Assembly: GCF_014216315.1 (NCBI RefSeq)
Contig: NZ_CP045702.1
Coordinates: 4,712,001 to 4,776,000, forward strand
Reading direction: 5' to 3'
DNA: 64,000 nt
Origin: Streptomyces finlayi
GTDB taxonomy: Bacteria > Actinomycetota > Actinomycetes > Streptomycetales > Streptomycetaceae
Part shown: piece by piece, positions 45,113-53,814 of the stretch
Position numbering within the stretch: the first letter of the stretch is position 1
How the letters are laid out: the number at the start of each line of letters is the position of its first letter
Notes under the pieces: generated by a model
Told to the model about the DNA's origin: nothing
The model's input: only the letters and a program-made list of their open reading frames with translations
Databases searched by the model: none
Translations under genes and position numbers: made by a program

Positions 45113-46264
45113 GTGACGTTCCCGGTAGTCGGCATGGTCGGCGGCGGTCAGCTCGCCCGCATGACCCATGAGGCGGGTATCCCCCTCGGCCTGAAATTCA
45201 AGCTCCTCAGTGACACCCCCCAGGACTCGGCCGCTCAGGTGGTGAGCGAAGTCGTCATCGGCGACTATCGCGACCTGGACACGCTGCGAGCCTTCGCACG
45301 CGGATGTGACGTGATCACCTTCGATCACGAGCACGTCCCGACGGAGCACCTGCGCGCCCTGGAGGCGGACGGCATCCCCGTCCGCCCCGGCCCCGACGCC
45401 CTGGTGCACGCCCAGGACAAGGGGGTGATGCGGGCCAAGCTCACCGAGATCGGTGCGCCCTGCCCCCGCCACCGCCTGGTGAAGGACCCGGCCGACGTCG
45501 CGGCCTTCGCGGCCGAGGCCGGCGGCTTCCCCGTGATCCTCAAGACGGTCCGCGGCGGCTACGACGGCAAGGGCGTGTGGGTCGTGCGCTCCGAGCAGGA
45601 CGCCGCCGAACCGTTCCAGGCCGGCGTTCCCGTCCTCGCCGAGGAGAAGGTCGACTTCGTACGGGAGCTGGCGGCCGGCATCGTCCGCTCGCCGCACGGC
45701 CAGGCCGTCGCCTACCCGGTCGTCGAGTCGATCCAGGTCGACGGCGTCTGCGACACCGTCATCGCGCCGGCCCCCGGGCTGGACGAGAGGCTGGCGGGCG
45801 AGGCCCAGCAGCTCGCCCTGCGCATCGCCGCCGAGCTCGGAGTCGTCGGCCACCTCGCCGTCGAGCTCTTCGAGACCCGCGACGCGGACGGGACTCCCCG
45901 CATTCTCGTCAACGAACTGGCGATGCGCCCGCACAACTCCGGGCACTGGACCCAGGACGGTGCGATCACCTCGCAGTTCGCCAACCACGTCCGGGCGGTC
46001 CTGGACCTCCCGCTCGGCGACCCGCGCCCGCGCGCCACGTGGACGGTCATGTGCAACGTCCTCGGCGGGGACTACCCGGACATGTACCAGGCGTACCTGC
46101 ACTGCATGGCCCGCGACCCGCAGCTCAAGATCCACATGTACGGCAAGGACGTGAAGCCCGGCCGCAAGGTCGGACACGTCAACACCTACGGCGACGACCT
46201 GGCGGACGTGCGGGAGCGCGCCCGGCACGCGGCCGACTACCTGCGAGGAACAATCACCGAATGA
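45113..46264 (+). CDS. purK: 5-(carboxyamino)imidazole ribonucleotide synthase
   Basis: ATP-grasp enzyme of 383 aa making N5-CAIR from AIR and bicarbonate in purine synthesis. N-terminal PVVGMVGGGQLARMTHEAG; ATP-grasp motifs FPVILKTVRGGYDGKGVWVV, VLAEEKVDFVRELA, and VELFETRDADGTPRILVNEL with AMRPHNSGHWTQDGAITSQF. The GTG at 45113 is best supported: TACTCT (45101-45106), a fair -10, ends seven bases before it, so the mRNA may be leaderless; GGAG is too close to act as a normal ribosome site. Overlaps purE in ATGA. Confidence 0.93.
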   Translation: MTFPVVGMVGGGQLARMTHEAGIPLGLKFKLLSDTPQDSAAQVVSEVVIGDYRDLDTLRAFARGCDVITFDHEHVPTEHLRALEADGIPVRPGPDALVHAQDKGVMRAKLTEIGAPCPRHRLVKDPADVAAFAAEAGGFPVILKTVRGGYDGKGVWVVRSEQDAAEPFQAGVPVLAEEKVDFVRELAAGIVRSPHGQAVAYPVVESIQVDGVCDTVIAPAPGLDERLAGEAQQLALRIAAELGVVGHLAVELFETRDADGTPRILVNELAMRPHNSGHWTQDGAITSQFANHVRAVLDLPLGDPRPRATWTVMCNVLGGDYPDMYQAYLHCMARDPQLKIHMYGKDVKPGRKVGHVNTYGDDLADVRERARHAADYLRGTITE

Positions 46265-46797
46265 CCTCCCCCGGTACCGCCCCCGTCATCGGCATCGTCA
46301 TGGGCTCGGACTCCGACTGGCCCGTCATGGAAGCAGCCGCGAAGGCCCTCGACGAGTTCGAGATCCCCTACGAGGTGGACGTCCTCTCCGCCCACCGCAT
46401 GCCGCGCGAGATGATCGCGTACGGCGACGCGGCCGCCGACCGCGGTCTCAAGGCGATCATCGCGGGCGCGGGCGGCGCGGCCCACCTGCCCGGCATGCTC
46501 GCCTCCGTGACCCCGCTGCCCGTCATCGGGGTTCCCGTCCCGCTGAAGTACCTCGACGGCATGGACAGCCTGCTCTCCATCGTGCAGATGCCCGCCGGAA
46601 TCCCGGTCGCCACCGTCTCGGTCGGCGGAGCGCGCAACGCGGGCCTCCTCGCCGCCCGCCTCCTCGCCGCCCACGACAGCGAGCTGCGGACCCGGATGAA
46701 GGACTTCCTCCAGGAACTGAACGACCAGGCCACCGAGAAGGGGAAACGGCTCCGGGCCAAGGTCGAGGGCTCCGACTCCTTCGGCTTCGGGAAGTAG
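46261..46797 (+). CDS. purE: 5-(carboxyamino)imidazole ribonucleotide mutase
   Basis: 178-aa class I PurE converting N5-CAIR to CAIR. The conserved PVIGIVMGSDSDWPVMEAAA, SAHRMPREMIAYGDAA, IIAGAGGAAHLPGMLAS and SIVQMPAGIPVATVSVG are all present. Its ATG overlaps the purK stop, so the two are translationally coupled; the dipeptidase gene follows after six bases and is probably co-transcribed. Confidence 0.96.
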   Translation: MTSPGTAPVIGIVMGSDSDWPVMEAAAKALDEFEIPYEVDVLSAHRMPREMIAYGDAAADRGLKAIIAGAGGAAHLPGMLASVTPLPVIGVPVPLKYLDGMDSLLSIVQMPAGIPVATVSVGGARNAGLLAARLLAAHDSELRTRMKDFLQELNDQATEKGKRLRAKVEGSDSFGFGK

Positions 46798-46803
46798 GGG
46801 ACC

Positions 46804-47997
46804 GTGGACCATCTGGACCGGGCCCGGGAACTCCTCGCCGTCCACCCCGTCGTCGACGGCCACAACGACCTGCCGTGGGCCCTGCGCGAACAGGTCGGCT
46901 ACGACCTGGACGCCCGGGACATCGCCACCGACCAGACCGGCTCCCTGCACACCGACATCCCCCGGCTGCGCGCCGGCGGCGTCGGAGCGCAGTTCTGGTC
47001 GGTCTACGTCCGCAGCGACCTCGCCGGTGACGCCGCCGTCAGCGCCACCCTGGAACAGATCGACGTCGTCACCGAGCTGCTGGCCCGCTACCCCGCGGAC
47101 CTGCGGCGCGCACTGACCGCCGACGACATGGAGATCGCCCGCGCCGAGGGCCGTATCGCCTCCCTGATGGGCGCCGAGGGCGGCCACTCCATCAACAACT
47201 CGCTGGGCACCCTGCGCGCCCTGCACACGCTCGGCGTGCGCTACATGACGCTGACGCACAACGACAACATCGACTGGGCGGACTCGGCGACCGATGTCCC
47301 GCGCGTCGGTGGCCTGTCGGCGTTCGGCCGCGAGGTCGTACGCGAGATGAACCGCATCGGCATGCTGGTCGACCTCTCCCACGTGGCCGCCACGACCATG
47401 CGCCAGGCGCTCGCCACCTCCACCGCGCCGGTGATCTTCTCGCACTCCTCGGCCCGGGCGATCTGCGACCACCCGCGCAACATCCCCGACGACGTGCTGG
47501 CCCAGCTGCCCGCCAACGGTGGTGTGGCCATGGCGACCTTCGTACCGAAGTTCGTCCTCCCGGCCGCCGTCGCCTGGACGCTGGCAGCCGACCGCAACAT
47601 GCGCGAGCACGGTCTGCACCACCTGGACACCACCTCGGCGGCGATGCGCGTCCACGCCGACTTCGAGGCGGCCTACCCGCGCCCCGAGGCCACCGTCGCC
47701 ACGATCGCCGACCACCTCGACCACATGCGCGAGGTCGCCGGGATCAACCACATCGGCATCGGTGGCGACTTCGACGGCACGGCCTTCCTCCCGGAGGGCC
47801 TGCGGGACGTCGCCGGCTACCCGAACCTGATCGCGGAGCTCCTCGGCCGCGGCTGGTCCGACGCCGACCTCGCCAAGCTGACCTGGCGCAACGCCGTACG
47901 GGTGCTGCGCGACGCGGAAGCCGTCGCCCGCGACCTGAGCGCGCGTTACGGCCCCTCCCACGTCACGATCGGTGAGGTGGACGGGCACGCGATGTGA
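46804..47997 (+). CDS. Membrane dipeptidase family (M19) zinc peptidase
   Basis: 397-aa renal-dipeptidase-type metalloenzyme. Zn ligands and pocket: VVDGHNDLPWALREQ (HxD), the bridging Glu in SLMGAEGGHSINNSLGTLRA, VDLSHVAATTMRQAL and IFSHSSARAICDHPRNIPDD, then HIGIGGDFDGTAFLPEGL. No signal peptide, so probably cytosolic. It follows purE by six bases, an arrangement conserved in Streptomyces, but a functional link to purines is not evident. Ends at a 14-bp hairpin. Confidence 0.92.
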   Translation: MDHLDRARELLAVHPVVDGHNDLPWALREQVGYDLDARDIATDQTGSLHTDIPRLRAGGVGAQFWSVYVRSDLAGDAAVSATLEQIDVVTELLARYPADLRRALTADDMEIARAEGRIASLMGAEGGHSINNSLGTLRALHTLGVRYMTLTHNDNIDWADSATDVPRVGGLSAFGREVVREMNRIGMLVDLSHVAATTMRQALATSTAPVIFSHSSARAICDHPRNIPDDVLAQLPANGGVAMATFVPKFVLPAAVAWTLAADRNMREHGLHHLDTTSAAMRVHADFEAAYPRPEATVATIADHLDHMREVAGINHIGIGGDFDGTAFLPEGLRDVAGYPNLIAELLGRGWSDADLAKLTWRNAVRVLRDAEAVARDLSARYGPSHVTIGEVDGHAM

Positions 47998-48006
47998 GAC
48001 GCCCTC

Positions 48007-48038
48007 GTCACGGGCCCGGGCGCACCCGGGCCCGTGAC
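48007..48038. terminator. Bidirectional terminator, dipeptidase and UDP-glucose dehydrogenase genes
   Basis: A 14-bp perfect stem (GTCACGGGCCCGGG with CCCGGGCCCGTGAC) with a CGCA loop lies between two convergent genes. Confidence 0.83.
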
Positions 48039-48093
48039 CGAGCACGATCGAGCGCAGCCCGCACCCGGCCCCCGGCACCGCCGGGCCACGCGA

Positions 48094-49437
48094 CTACGCC
48101 TTCGGCCGTCCCATGGCCCGGTACGTCCAGCCCGCCTCACGCCACACCGCGGGATCAAGCGCGTTGCGCCCGTCCAGAATGATCCGCCGGGCCGCCACCT
48201 CGCCCAGTTCCGCCGGGTCCAGCTCACGGAACGCCCGCCACTCCGTCAGGTGCAGCACCACGTCCGCGCCGCGCACGGCGTCGAGCACCGAGTCCGCGTA
48301 CGCGAGCGTCGGGAACAGCCGACGGGCGTTGTCCATGCCCTTGGGGTCGAACACCGTGACCTGGCCGCCCTGGAGGTGGATCTGCCCGGCCACGTTGAGC
48401 GCCGGTGAATCCCGTACGTCGTCCGAGTCCGGCTTGAACGTCGCTCCGAGCACCGCCACCCGCTGCCCCAGGAACGAACCGCCGCCCACGGCCTCCCGCG
48501 CCAGCTCGACCATGTGCCCGCGGCGCCGCATGTTGATCGAGTCGACCTCGCGCAGGAACGTCAGCGCCTGGTCCGCGCCCAGCTCACCCGCGCGGGCCAT
48601 GAACGCCCGGATGTCCTTGGGAAGGCAGCCGCCACCGAACCCGATGCCCGCCCGCAGGAACTTCTTCCCGATGCGGTCGTCGTGCCCGATCGCCTCGGCC
48701 AGCTTCACCACGTCACCGTCGGCCGCCTCGCAGACCTCGGCCATGGCGTTGATGAAGGAGATCTTGGTGGCGAGGAACGAGTTCGCGGACGTCTTGACCA
48801 GCTCGGCGGTCGGATAGTCCGTCACCACGAACGGCGACCCTTCCCCGACCGGCCCCGCGTACACCTCACGCAGCAGCTTCTCGGCCCGTTCGCTCCGCAC
48901 CCCGACCACGATCCGGTCCGGGTGCAGCGTGTCCTGGACGGCGAAGCCCTCCCGCAGGAACTCCGGGTTCCACGCCAGCTCGGCATCCGCACCCACCGGA
49001 GCCAGTTCGGCGAGCCGTGCCGCGAGCCGCGCGGCGGAGCCCACCGGCACCGTGGACTTCCCGACGACGAGGGCCGACCGGGTCAGCTGCGGCGCGAGGG
49101 ACTCGAAGGCACTGTCCACATAGCTCATGTCGCAGGCGTACTCGCCGTGCTTCTGCGGAGTGTTCACGCAGACGAAGTGGACGTCACCGAAGGCGCCCAC
49201 TTCCTCCCAGGAGGTCGTGAACCGCAGCCGGCCGGTAGATCCCTCGATGCCCGCGACATGCTTGCGCAGGATCTCTTCGAGCCCCGGTTCGTACATCGGC
49301 ACCTTGCCCGCCGAGAGCATCTCGATCTTCTCCGGCACGACGTCGAGCCCCAGGACGTCGAAGCCCAGCTCCGCCATGGCCGCGGCGTGGGTGGCGCCGA
49401 GGTAGCCGGTGCCGATGACAGTGATCTTGAGGGCCAT
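48094..49437 (-). CDS. UDP-glucose 6-dehydrogenase family protein
   Basis: 447-aa NAD-dependent sugar-nucleotide dehydrogenase making UDP-glucuronate (or a related uronate). N-terminal Rossmann motif KITVIGTGYLGATHAAAMAE, then VHFVCVNTPQ, STVPVGSAARLA, WNPEFLREGFAVQDTLHPDR, the catalytic Cys motif GFGGGCLPKDIRAFM, and C-terminal GATFKPDSDDVRDSPAL. GGAG lies six bases before the ATG at 49437. Product would feed surface polysaccharide or glycoconjugate synthesis. The 263 bases upstream, to the acyl-CoA dehydrogenase, hold only divergent promoters. Confidence 0.93.
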   Translation of the reverse strand: MALKITVIGTGYLGATHAAAMAELGFDVLGLDVVPEKIEMLSAGKVPMYEPGLEEILRKHVAGIEGSTGRLRFTTSWEEVGAFGDVHFVCVNTPQKHGEYACDMSYVDSAFESLAPQLTRSALVVGKSTVPVGSAARLAARLAELAPVGADAELAWNPEFLREGFAVQDTLHPDRIVVGVRSERAEKLLREVYAGPVGEGSPFVVTDYPTAELVKTSANSFLATKISFINAMAEVCEAADGDVVKLAEAIGHDDRIGKKFLRAGIGFGGGCLPKDIRAFMARAGELGADQALTFLREVDSINMRRRGHMVELAREAVGGGSFLGQRVAVLGATFKPDSDDVRDSPALNVAGQIHLQGGQVTVFDPKGMDNARRLFPTLAYADSVLDAVRGADVVLHLTEWRAFRELDPAELGEVAARRIILDGRNALDPAVWREAGWTYRAMGRPKA

Positions 49438-49700
49438 CGAGTGCTCCAGGGAGATACGGACAGGCGTGCGGAGCCGAGCATAGTCGGGCCCTGGATCCCG
49501 GTATTTCCCCCACCCCGGCCCCCGGGCGGCCCCCACCCGCCCGCCACGCGCCCGGTCCCATCCCCTACATGCCCGCTACAGACCCTCTTTGTCCCACCCC
49601 TGTCGTCAAGCTCACGCGCCGTCCGCGTATGCCATTGCGCGCCCGGCCCACTAAAATTGGGTTACTTAACGGTAGTTAGCACATTTGGGGAGTGAGAGTC

Positions 49701-50858
49701 TTGGCGGGTTCGACCGATTTCGACCTGTACCGTCCGGCGGAGGAGCACGACATGCTCCGCGACACGGTCCGCTCGCTCGCCGAAGCGAAGATCGCCCCGT
49801 ACGCGGCAGCGGTCGATGAGGAGGCCCGCTTCCCGCAGGAGGCCCTCGACGCCCTCGTCGCCGCCGACCTGCACGCGGTCCACGTGCCCGAGGCGTACGG
49901 CGGCGCCGGCGCCGACGCGCTCGCCACGGTCATCGTCATCGAGGAAGTGGCCCGCGCCTGCTGCTCCTCCTCCCTCATCCCGGCCGTGAACAAGCTGGGC
50001 TCGCTCCCGGTGATCCTCTCCGGCTCCGAGGACCTGAAGAAGAAGTACCTGGGCCCGCTCGCCAAGGGCGAGGCGCTGTTCTCGTACGCCCTCTCCGAGC
50101 CGGACGCCGGTTCGGACGCGGCGGGCATGAAGACCAGGGCCGTCCGCGACGGCGACTTCTGGGTCCTCAACGGTGTGAAGCGCTGGATCACCAACGCGGG
50201 CGTCTCCGAGTTCTACACGGTCATGGCCGTCACCGACCCGACGAAGCGCTCGAAGGGCATCTCGGCGTTCGTCGTCGAGAAGTCCGACGAGGGCGTCTCC
50301 TTCGGTGCCCCGGAGCGCAAGCTAGGCATCAAGGGCTCGGCGACCCGCGAGGTCTACCTCGACAACGTCCGTATCCCCGCCGACCGCATGATCGGCGAGG
50401 AGGGCACGGGCTTCGCCACGGCGATGAAGACCCTGGACCACACCCGCATCACGATCGCGGCCCAGGCGCTCGGCGTCGCACAGGGCGCCCTCGACTACGC
50501 CAAGGGCTACGTCCAGGAGCGCAAGCAGTTCGGCAAGCCGATCGCGGAGTTCCAGGGCGTGCAGTTCATGCTCGCGGACATGGCCATGAAGATCGAGGCC
50601 GCCCGCCAGCTTACGTACGCGGCCGCCGCCAAGTCGGAGCGCGGCGACAGCGACCTCACGTTCGCCGGCGCCGCGGCCAAGTGCTTCGCGTCGGACGTCG
50701 CCATGGAGGTCACGACGGACGCGGTCCAGCTGCTCGGAGGCTACGGCTACACGCGTGACTACCCGGTGGAGCGCATGATGCGCGACGCGAAGATCACGCA
50801 GATTTACGAAGGTACGAACCAGGTTCAGCGGATCGTCATGGCAAGGAACCTGCCGTAG
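49701..50858 (+). CDS. Acyl-CoA dehydrogenase, 3' end supplied by an integrated element
   Basis: 385-aa FAD enzyme oxidising acyl-CoA. Motifs: VPEAYGGAGADALATVIVIE, FSYALSEPDAGSDAAGMKT, RWITNAGVSEFYTVMAV, LDHTRITIAAQALGVAQGAL, the segment with the catalytic base region YGYTRDYPVERMMRDAKITQ, then IYEGTNQVQRIVMARNLP. A TTG start with GGGGAG eight bases upstream fits homologues (MAGSTDFDLYRP); a GTG nine bases earlier overlaps that site. The promoter region has a TTACTTAACGGTAGTTAG near-palindrome (about 49662). The last ~19 codons use ATT, GGT, GTT, GCA and AGG, unlike the rest, because a mobile element integrated here and rebuilt the end. Confidence 0.93.
   Translation: MAGSTDFDLYRPAEEHDMLRDTVRSLAEAKIAPYAAAVDEEARFPQEALDALVAADLHAVHVPEAYGGAGADALATVIVIEEVARACCSSSLIPAVNKLGSLPVILSGSEDLKKKYLGPLAKGEALFSYALSEPDAGSDAAGMKTRAVRDGDFWVLNGVKRWITNAGVSEFYTVMAVTDPTKRSKGISAFVVEKSDEGVSFGAPERKLGIKGSATREVYLDNVRIPADRMIGEEGTGFATAMKTLDHTRITIAAQALGVAQGALDYAKGYVQERKQFGKPIAEFQGVQFMLADMAMKIEAARQLTYAAAAKSERGDSDLTFAGAAAKCFASDVAMEVTTDAVQLLGGYGYTRDYPVERMMRDAKITQIYEGTNQVQRIVMARNLP
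50795..50857 (+). other. attL: element-junction copy of the dehydrogenase 3' end
   Basis: Encodes TQIYEGTNQVQRIVMARNLP with rare codons (ATT, GGT, GTT, GCA, AGG). The copy at the right junction encodes the same residues with typical Streptomyces codons. The shared CACGCAGAT at the extreme left, before the first difference, is the likeliest crossover point. Confidence 0.8.
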
Positions 50859-50957
50859 CAGGGTTTTCGCAGGTCAGTCGCCTTTTCCGGTGATCCCGGA
50901 GAGGTGATCGGCTTCCGGTCCGTTCGGGCCCGTTCCGGACCCTTCCTGGGCGTCATG

Positions 50958-50976
50958 CTGGGGGAATCCTGGGCGG
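50958..50976 (+). repeat. Left copy of a 19-bp direct repeat (candidate integrase arm site)
   Basis: CTGGGGGAATCCTGGGCGG, exactly repeated at 59113-59131 in the same orientation near the other end of the element. Confidence 0.75.
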
Positions 50977-51018
50977 ACTCTGGCCCCGGAACGGCTGCTG
51001 ACCTGCATAAACGACAAG

Positions 51019-51046
51019 GCCCCCGGCGTGATGCCGGGGGCTTTTC
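51019..51046. terminator. Terminator next to the integrase gene end
   Basis: Nine-bp perfect stem (GCCCCCGGC/GCCGGGGGC) with a GTGAT loop, followed by TTTT on the + strand. It lies between the dehydrogenase and the convergent integrase and can end either transcript. Confidence 0.8.
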
Positions 51047-51058
51047 GTATGGGCTGGG

Positions 51059-52252
51059 TCAGGCGACTTCGTCTCGCTCGGTGGGGTCGTCCGCGTCGGG
51101 GGTCAGCATGGTGGCGATGGCTGCGCGCCCTCGCTGCTCGGCACCCTCGAAGATGTAGTGATAGTGCTCGCGGAGCACGTCCGTGCTGCTGTGCCCCATC
51201 CAGTCGGCAACGTCGTTCTCAGGGACGCCCGCATAGAGCAGCCGGGACCCGTAGTAGTGCCGCATGGAGTGCGGCTTGCAGTAGGTCACCTCACCCTTCG
51301 TCAGGGCGACCAGCCAGATTTGCCGGTAGAAGTACGAGGCGTACAGGTACCCGGTGCGAGTGACGTTGGGGAACAGCAGGCGCTCTGATCCCCAGACGCC
51401 GTGGTTCTTGATGTGCCTGCGCAGCTCGAAGGCCACGTTCGGCGGAAGGGGCACCACTCGCCCCGGCTCCTCTTCGTCACGGGCCTTGATGTGCCGCCGC
51501 TGTAGCGCGCTGTTCTTTCCTGACTCGGATTCACCGTCCTCCGCTATCTGGAAATCGACGCGTAGGACCCCGGCCTGGAAGTCGATCTGATCGCGTGAGA
51601 CCGCCATGGCCTCGCCGATCCGGAGACCGCATCCCGCCATGAGCCAGAGCATCGCCCGATATCGGGGCGGGACCCCGTTCAGCATGGCCAGCACTTCCCG
51701 AGTCGTCAGCCGCCGGGCGTTGCTCTTGTGCTCGCGTATTTCTTTGGCACGGCTGCCTGCGTGCCTGATCTTCTTGCACGGATTGCGCCCGATGATTTCG
51801 TTGACGACAGCCCAATCCATCATCCCGGAGAAGAACGAAAACCGCTGACGCCGAGTCCGGGCAGAGAGGTTTCTGTCCTGCTCCATCCACAGCAGCCATT
51901 GTTCGATGTCCGCGACCTTCAAGGACACGATGGAGCGGGCCTTGAAGAACGGTTCCAGGGTGGTGTTCTGGATCGATCTGTACTGCTTCTTGGTGCTGTT
52001 CTCCAGCCTCCTTTGCTGCGTCCACTGCTCCCAGACACTCGTCACCGGCTGCTTGCCCAACCTGTCATCCAGGTAGGTACCAGCGTCGAGTTCCTGTTCC
52101 TTGCGCTGGTCGTCGGCGCGCTTCTTAGTCTCAAAGGATTTTTGCCGCTGCTTCCCATCCGGGTCGTACCAAAAGGTCGTCCACTTCTTCGGGTCGTCTG
52201 TCGACCTTGCTACCCAAGCCCTTGCCACTGGCGAGCCCACCCCTTCAGCCAT
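51059..52252 (-). CDS. Tyrosine site-specific integrase
   Basis: 397-aa phage/AICE-type recombinase. An N-terminal arm-binding region (VARSTDDPKKWTTFWYDPDG) and SAM-like core-binding domain (RRLENSTKKQYRSIQNTTLE) precede the catalytic domain. The tetrad is intact: Arg211 in CGLRIGEAMAVS, His328-x-x-Arg331 in PHSMRHYYGSRL, His354 in WMGHSS and the nucleophile Tyr364 or 366 in LREHYHYIF. The ATG at 52252 is chosen because similarity begins there; the ribosome site is weak. Transcribed toward attL from a region with a palindromic operator. It catalyses integration at the dehydrogenase gene end. Confidence 0.92.
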   Translation of the reverse strand: MAEGVGSPVARAWVARSTDDPKKWTTFWYDPDGKQRQKSFETKKRADDQRKEQELDAGTYLDDRLGKQPVTSVWEQWTQQRRLENSTKKQYRSIQNTTLEPFFKARSIVSLKVADIEQWLLWMEQDRNLSARTRRQRFSFFSGMMDWAVVNEIIGRNPCKKIRHAGSRAKEIREHKSNARRLTTREVLAMLNGVPPRYRAMLWLMAGCGLRIGEAMAVSRDQIDFQAGVLRVDFQIAEDGESESGKNSALQRRHIKARDEEEPGRVVPLPPNVAFELRRHIKNHGVWGSERLLFPNVTRTGYLYASYFYRQIWLVALTKGEVTYCKPHSMRHYYGSRLLYAGVPENDVADWMGHSSTDVLREHYHYIFEGAEQRGRAAIATMLTPDADDPTERDEVA

Positions 52253-52308
52253 CGAGCCCGCTGACCGGGCCCTCACTAAGTCTGCGTCATGACCACCCAG
52301 GGTTGTCA

Positions 52309-52331
52309 ACACAGGGTGGACCACCCTGTGT
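52309..52331. promoter_or_regulatory. Palindromic operator between integrase and regulator genes
   Basis: ACACAGGGTGG-A-CCACCCTGTGT is an 11-bp perfect inverted repeat around one central base. It covers the -35/-10 spacer of the rightward gene; a TTGACA in the leftward direction (complement of 52304-52309) touches its edge. A repressor binding here would control both the integrase and the divergent gene. Confidence 0.75.
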
Positions 52332-52349
52332 GGTGCTACAGTGGGAGGT

Positions 52350-52892
52350 GTGGAAGCAGATGAGAGCGGGTTTGAGATCAGTCAGCAGCAGGGAAGTTGG
52401 GTAGTACGGATGTGGTGGCCGACCGGCCCTGTGACAGGTGGCCCGCAGCGGATGACCGTGGAGCCTGCTGCGGACGCGCCCACTCGTGACGTTGCCCGAG
52501 GCATCTCTACGACCGTGCTGCGCAGGCTGGACATCGCGGCAGCGATGAACGTAGCCAAAGTGGCTCCAGAGGCTCAGCGCACGCTGGAGGACGTGGCTCG
52601 GAAGCTCGAAGAGGGCGGACGGGTCGCTGGTGAGATCTTGGCTAGTGAGGGAGTTTCTGAGCGGTACTTGGCGATGTTGGCCGCCACCTATACCGGCATG
52701 GCGGACAGTGGGGCTCCCGCTCCCGTCCCGTGGCTGGCCCGAGTGATCGGGCGCCGCCCTGAGACCGTCAAGGATCACTTGAAGAAGGCTCGCCGAGAGG
52801 GCTTCCTGAGCACGCTTGCTGGCAAGGCGGGAGGCGAGCTGACTGAGAAGACCAAGGACGTATTGGGCGCTGTGCTCAAGTCTGGGAGTTAA
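52350..52892 (+). CDS. Element-encoded helix-turn-helix protein (putative regulator)
   Basis: 180-aa protein. The N-terminal half is beta-rich (EISQQQGSWVVRMWWPTGPV) and the C-terminal half has a helix-turn-helix-like segment (VPWLARVIGRRPETVKDHLK, KARREGFLSTLAGKAGGELT). TACAGT (52337-52342) ends seven bases before the GTG at 52350, suggesting a leaderless transcript; a GTG at 52341 is the alternative. Divergence from the integrase across a palindrome suggests an autoregulated repressor of the KorSA kind, but no sequence family was recognised. Ends at a strong terminator. Confidence 0.75.
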   Translation: MEADESGFEISQQQGSWVVRMWWPTGPVTGGPQRMTVEPAADAPTRDVARGISTTVLRRLDIAAAMNVAKVAPEAQRTLEDVARKLEEGGRVAGEILASEGVSERYLAMLAATYTGMADSGAPAPVPWLARVIGRRPETVKDHLKKARREGFLSTLAGKAGGELTEKTKDVLGAVLKSGS

Positions 52893-52922
52893 TGACTCCA
52901 TTCCATATTCAAGATTCACATG

Positions 52923-52952
52923 CCCCCGAGGCCACTCGGGGGTTTTTTATTT
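52923..52952 (+). terminator. Strong Rho-independent terminator
   Basis: CCCCCGAG pairs with CTCGGGGG over a GCCA loop, followed by TTTTTTATTTT, an unusually complete T-tract for this genome. Confidence 0.92.
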
Positions 52953-52964
52953 TCGGAGGACATA

Positions 52965-53135
52965 TTGACCAAGCTCATGACTTTGAATGATGTGGCTGAG
53001 TTTCTGGCTAAACCCCGTAGTTGGGTGCACGAGAACTGGAAGCGGGAGGAGATCCCATTTCGGAGGGTCGGGCAGTCGCTCCGGTGCCGCCCTGTGGATC
53101 TGGACCACTGGCTGGACAGGCAGGTGACGCGGTGA
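52965..53135 (+). CDS. Excisionase-like helix-turn-helix protein
   Basis: 56-aa protein with a MerR/Xis-type winged helix: LMTLNDVAEFLAKPRSWVHE, NWKREEIPFRRVGQSLRC, RPVDLDHWLDRQ. This is the classic excisionase/DNA-binding pattern in which RRVGQSLRCRPVDLDHWL forms the wing and following helix. A TTG start has GGAGGA four bases upstream; an ATG at 52977 is the alternative. Its stop overlaps the next start in GTGA. It probably directs excision with the integrase. Confidence 0.83.
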   Translation: MTKLMTLNDVAEFLAKPRSWVHENWKREEIPFRRVGQSLRCRPVDLDHWLDRQVTR

Positions 53136-53659
53136 GCTACCGATTTGCCAAGGTCTACCGACCGGAGCGCTCGAACCCTGCCATTGGGAGCGCCGCTCTC
53201 CATCTTGAAACCCGCATGTGGCTGCTTGCTCTGGACCGGATGCAAAGGGGCGGACATGCACCCTTGGGGTCCGGTGAACTGGAACTCATCCTGACCAATG
53301 AGAAGGGGCAGACGTGCAGCGCGGGTCGGTACCGCCAGACGCGCTGCAGCCTGATCAGGGCCGGGTTGCTGGCTCCGTCCGCTTCGGCTCGGTGCCTGCT
53401 GATTCCGGGCACGGTGGCGTCTATGGATGCACCCTCGAAGAAGAAGCGGGAGGAGTGCGCCACACACGGGCACAACATCCCATGGGACGCCCGCCAGGGA
53501 GATTGGATGTTCAGTACGCAGGGTGACGCTCAGCACTGGGAAGCGGAATGCGACAACATCGCCAGGGGCGGGAGTCCATTCCCCTCCAGCGCGTGGGCAC
53601 ATGGCGTACGGGTGGGCGGAGGAGGAGGCGTTAACGAAACGGTGGCCTCGGCCCCTTGA
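53132..53659 (+). CDS. Element-encoded hypothetical protein, possibly DNA-binding
   Basis: 175-aa protein translationally coupled to the excisionase-like gene. The middle (AALHLETRMWLLALDRMQRG, GELELILTNEKGQTCSAGRY, CSLIRAGLLAPSASARCLLI) looks like a winged helix in which RYRQTRCSLIRAGLL would be the recognition region. The C-terminus has several Cys/His (EECATHGHNIPW). No family recognised. Position after Xis in integrative elements is often that of a replication or regulatory protein, but I cannot show it here. Confidence 0.7.
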   Translation: MSYRFAKVYRPERSNPAIGSAALHLETRMWLLALDRMQRGGHAPLGSGELELILTNEKGQTCSAGRYRQTRCSLIRAGLLAPSASARCLLIPGTVASMDAPSKKKREECATHGHNIPWDARQGDWMFSTQGDAQHWEAECDNIARGGSPFPSSAWAHGVRVGGGGGVNETVASAP

Positions 53660-53814
53660 TACCAAGGGCGAGTCCTACGCCCCTTCACTGACGTATGCGT
53701 GCAACCGCGGATTGGCGACCAGCTTATTTCCTGGGGGCAGCCATGGTCGATGTTCCTCTCATGAGAACCATCTGACCCTCTGTCATCATCTTCCGCATCT
53801 CGGGGGAACCTCAC

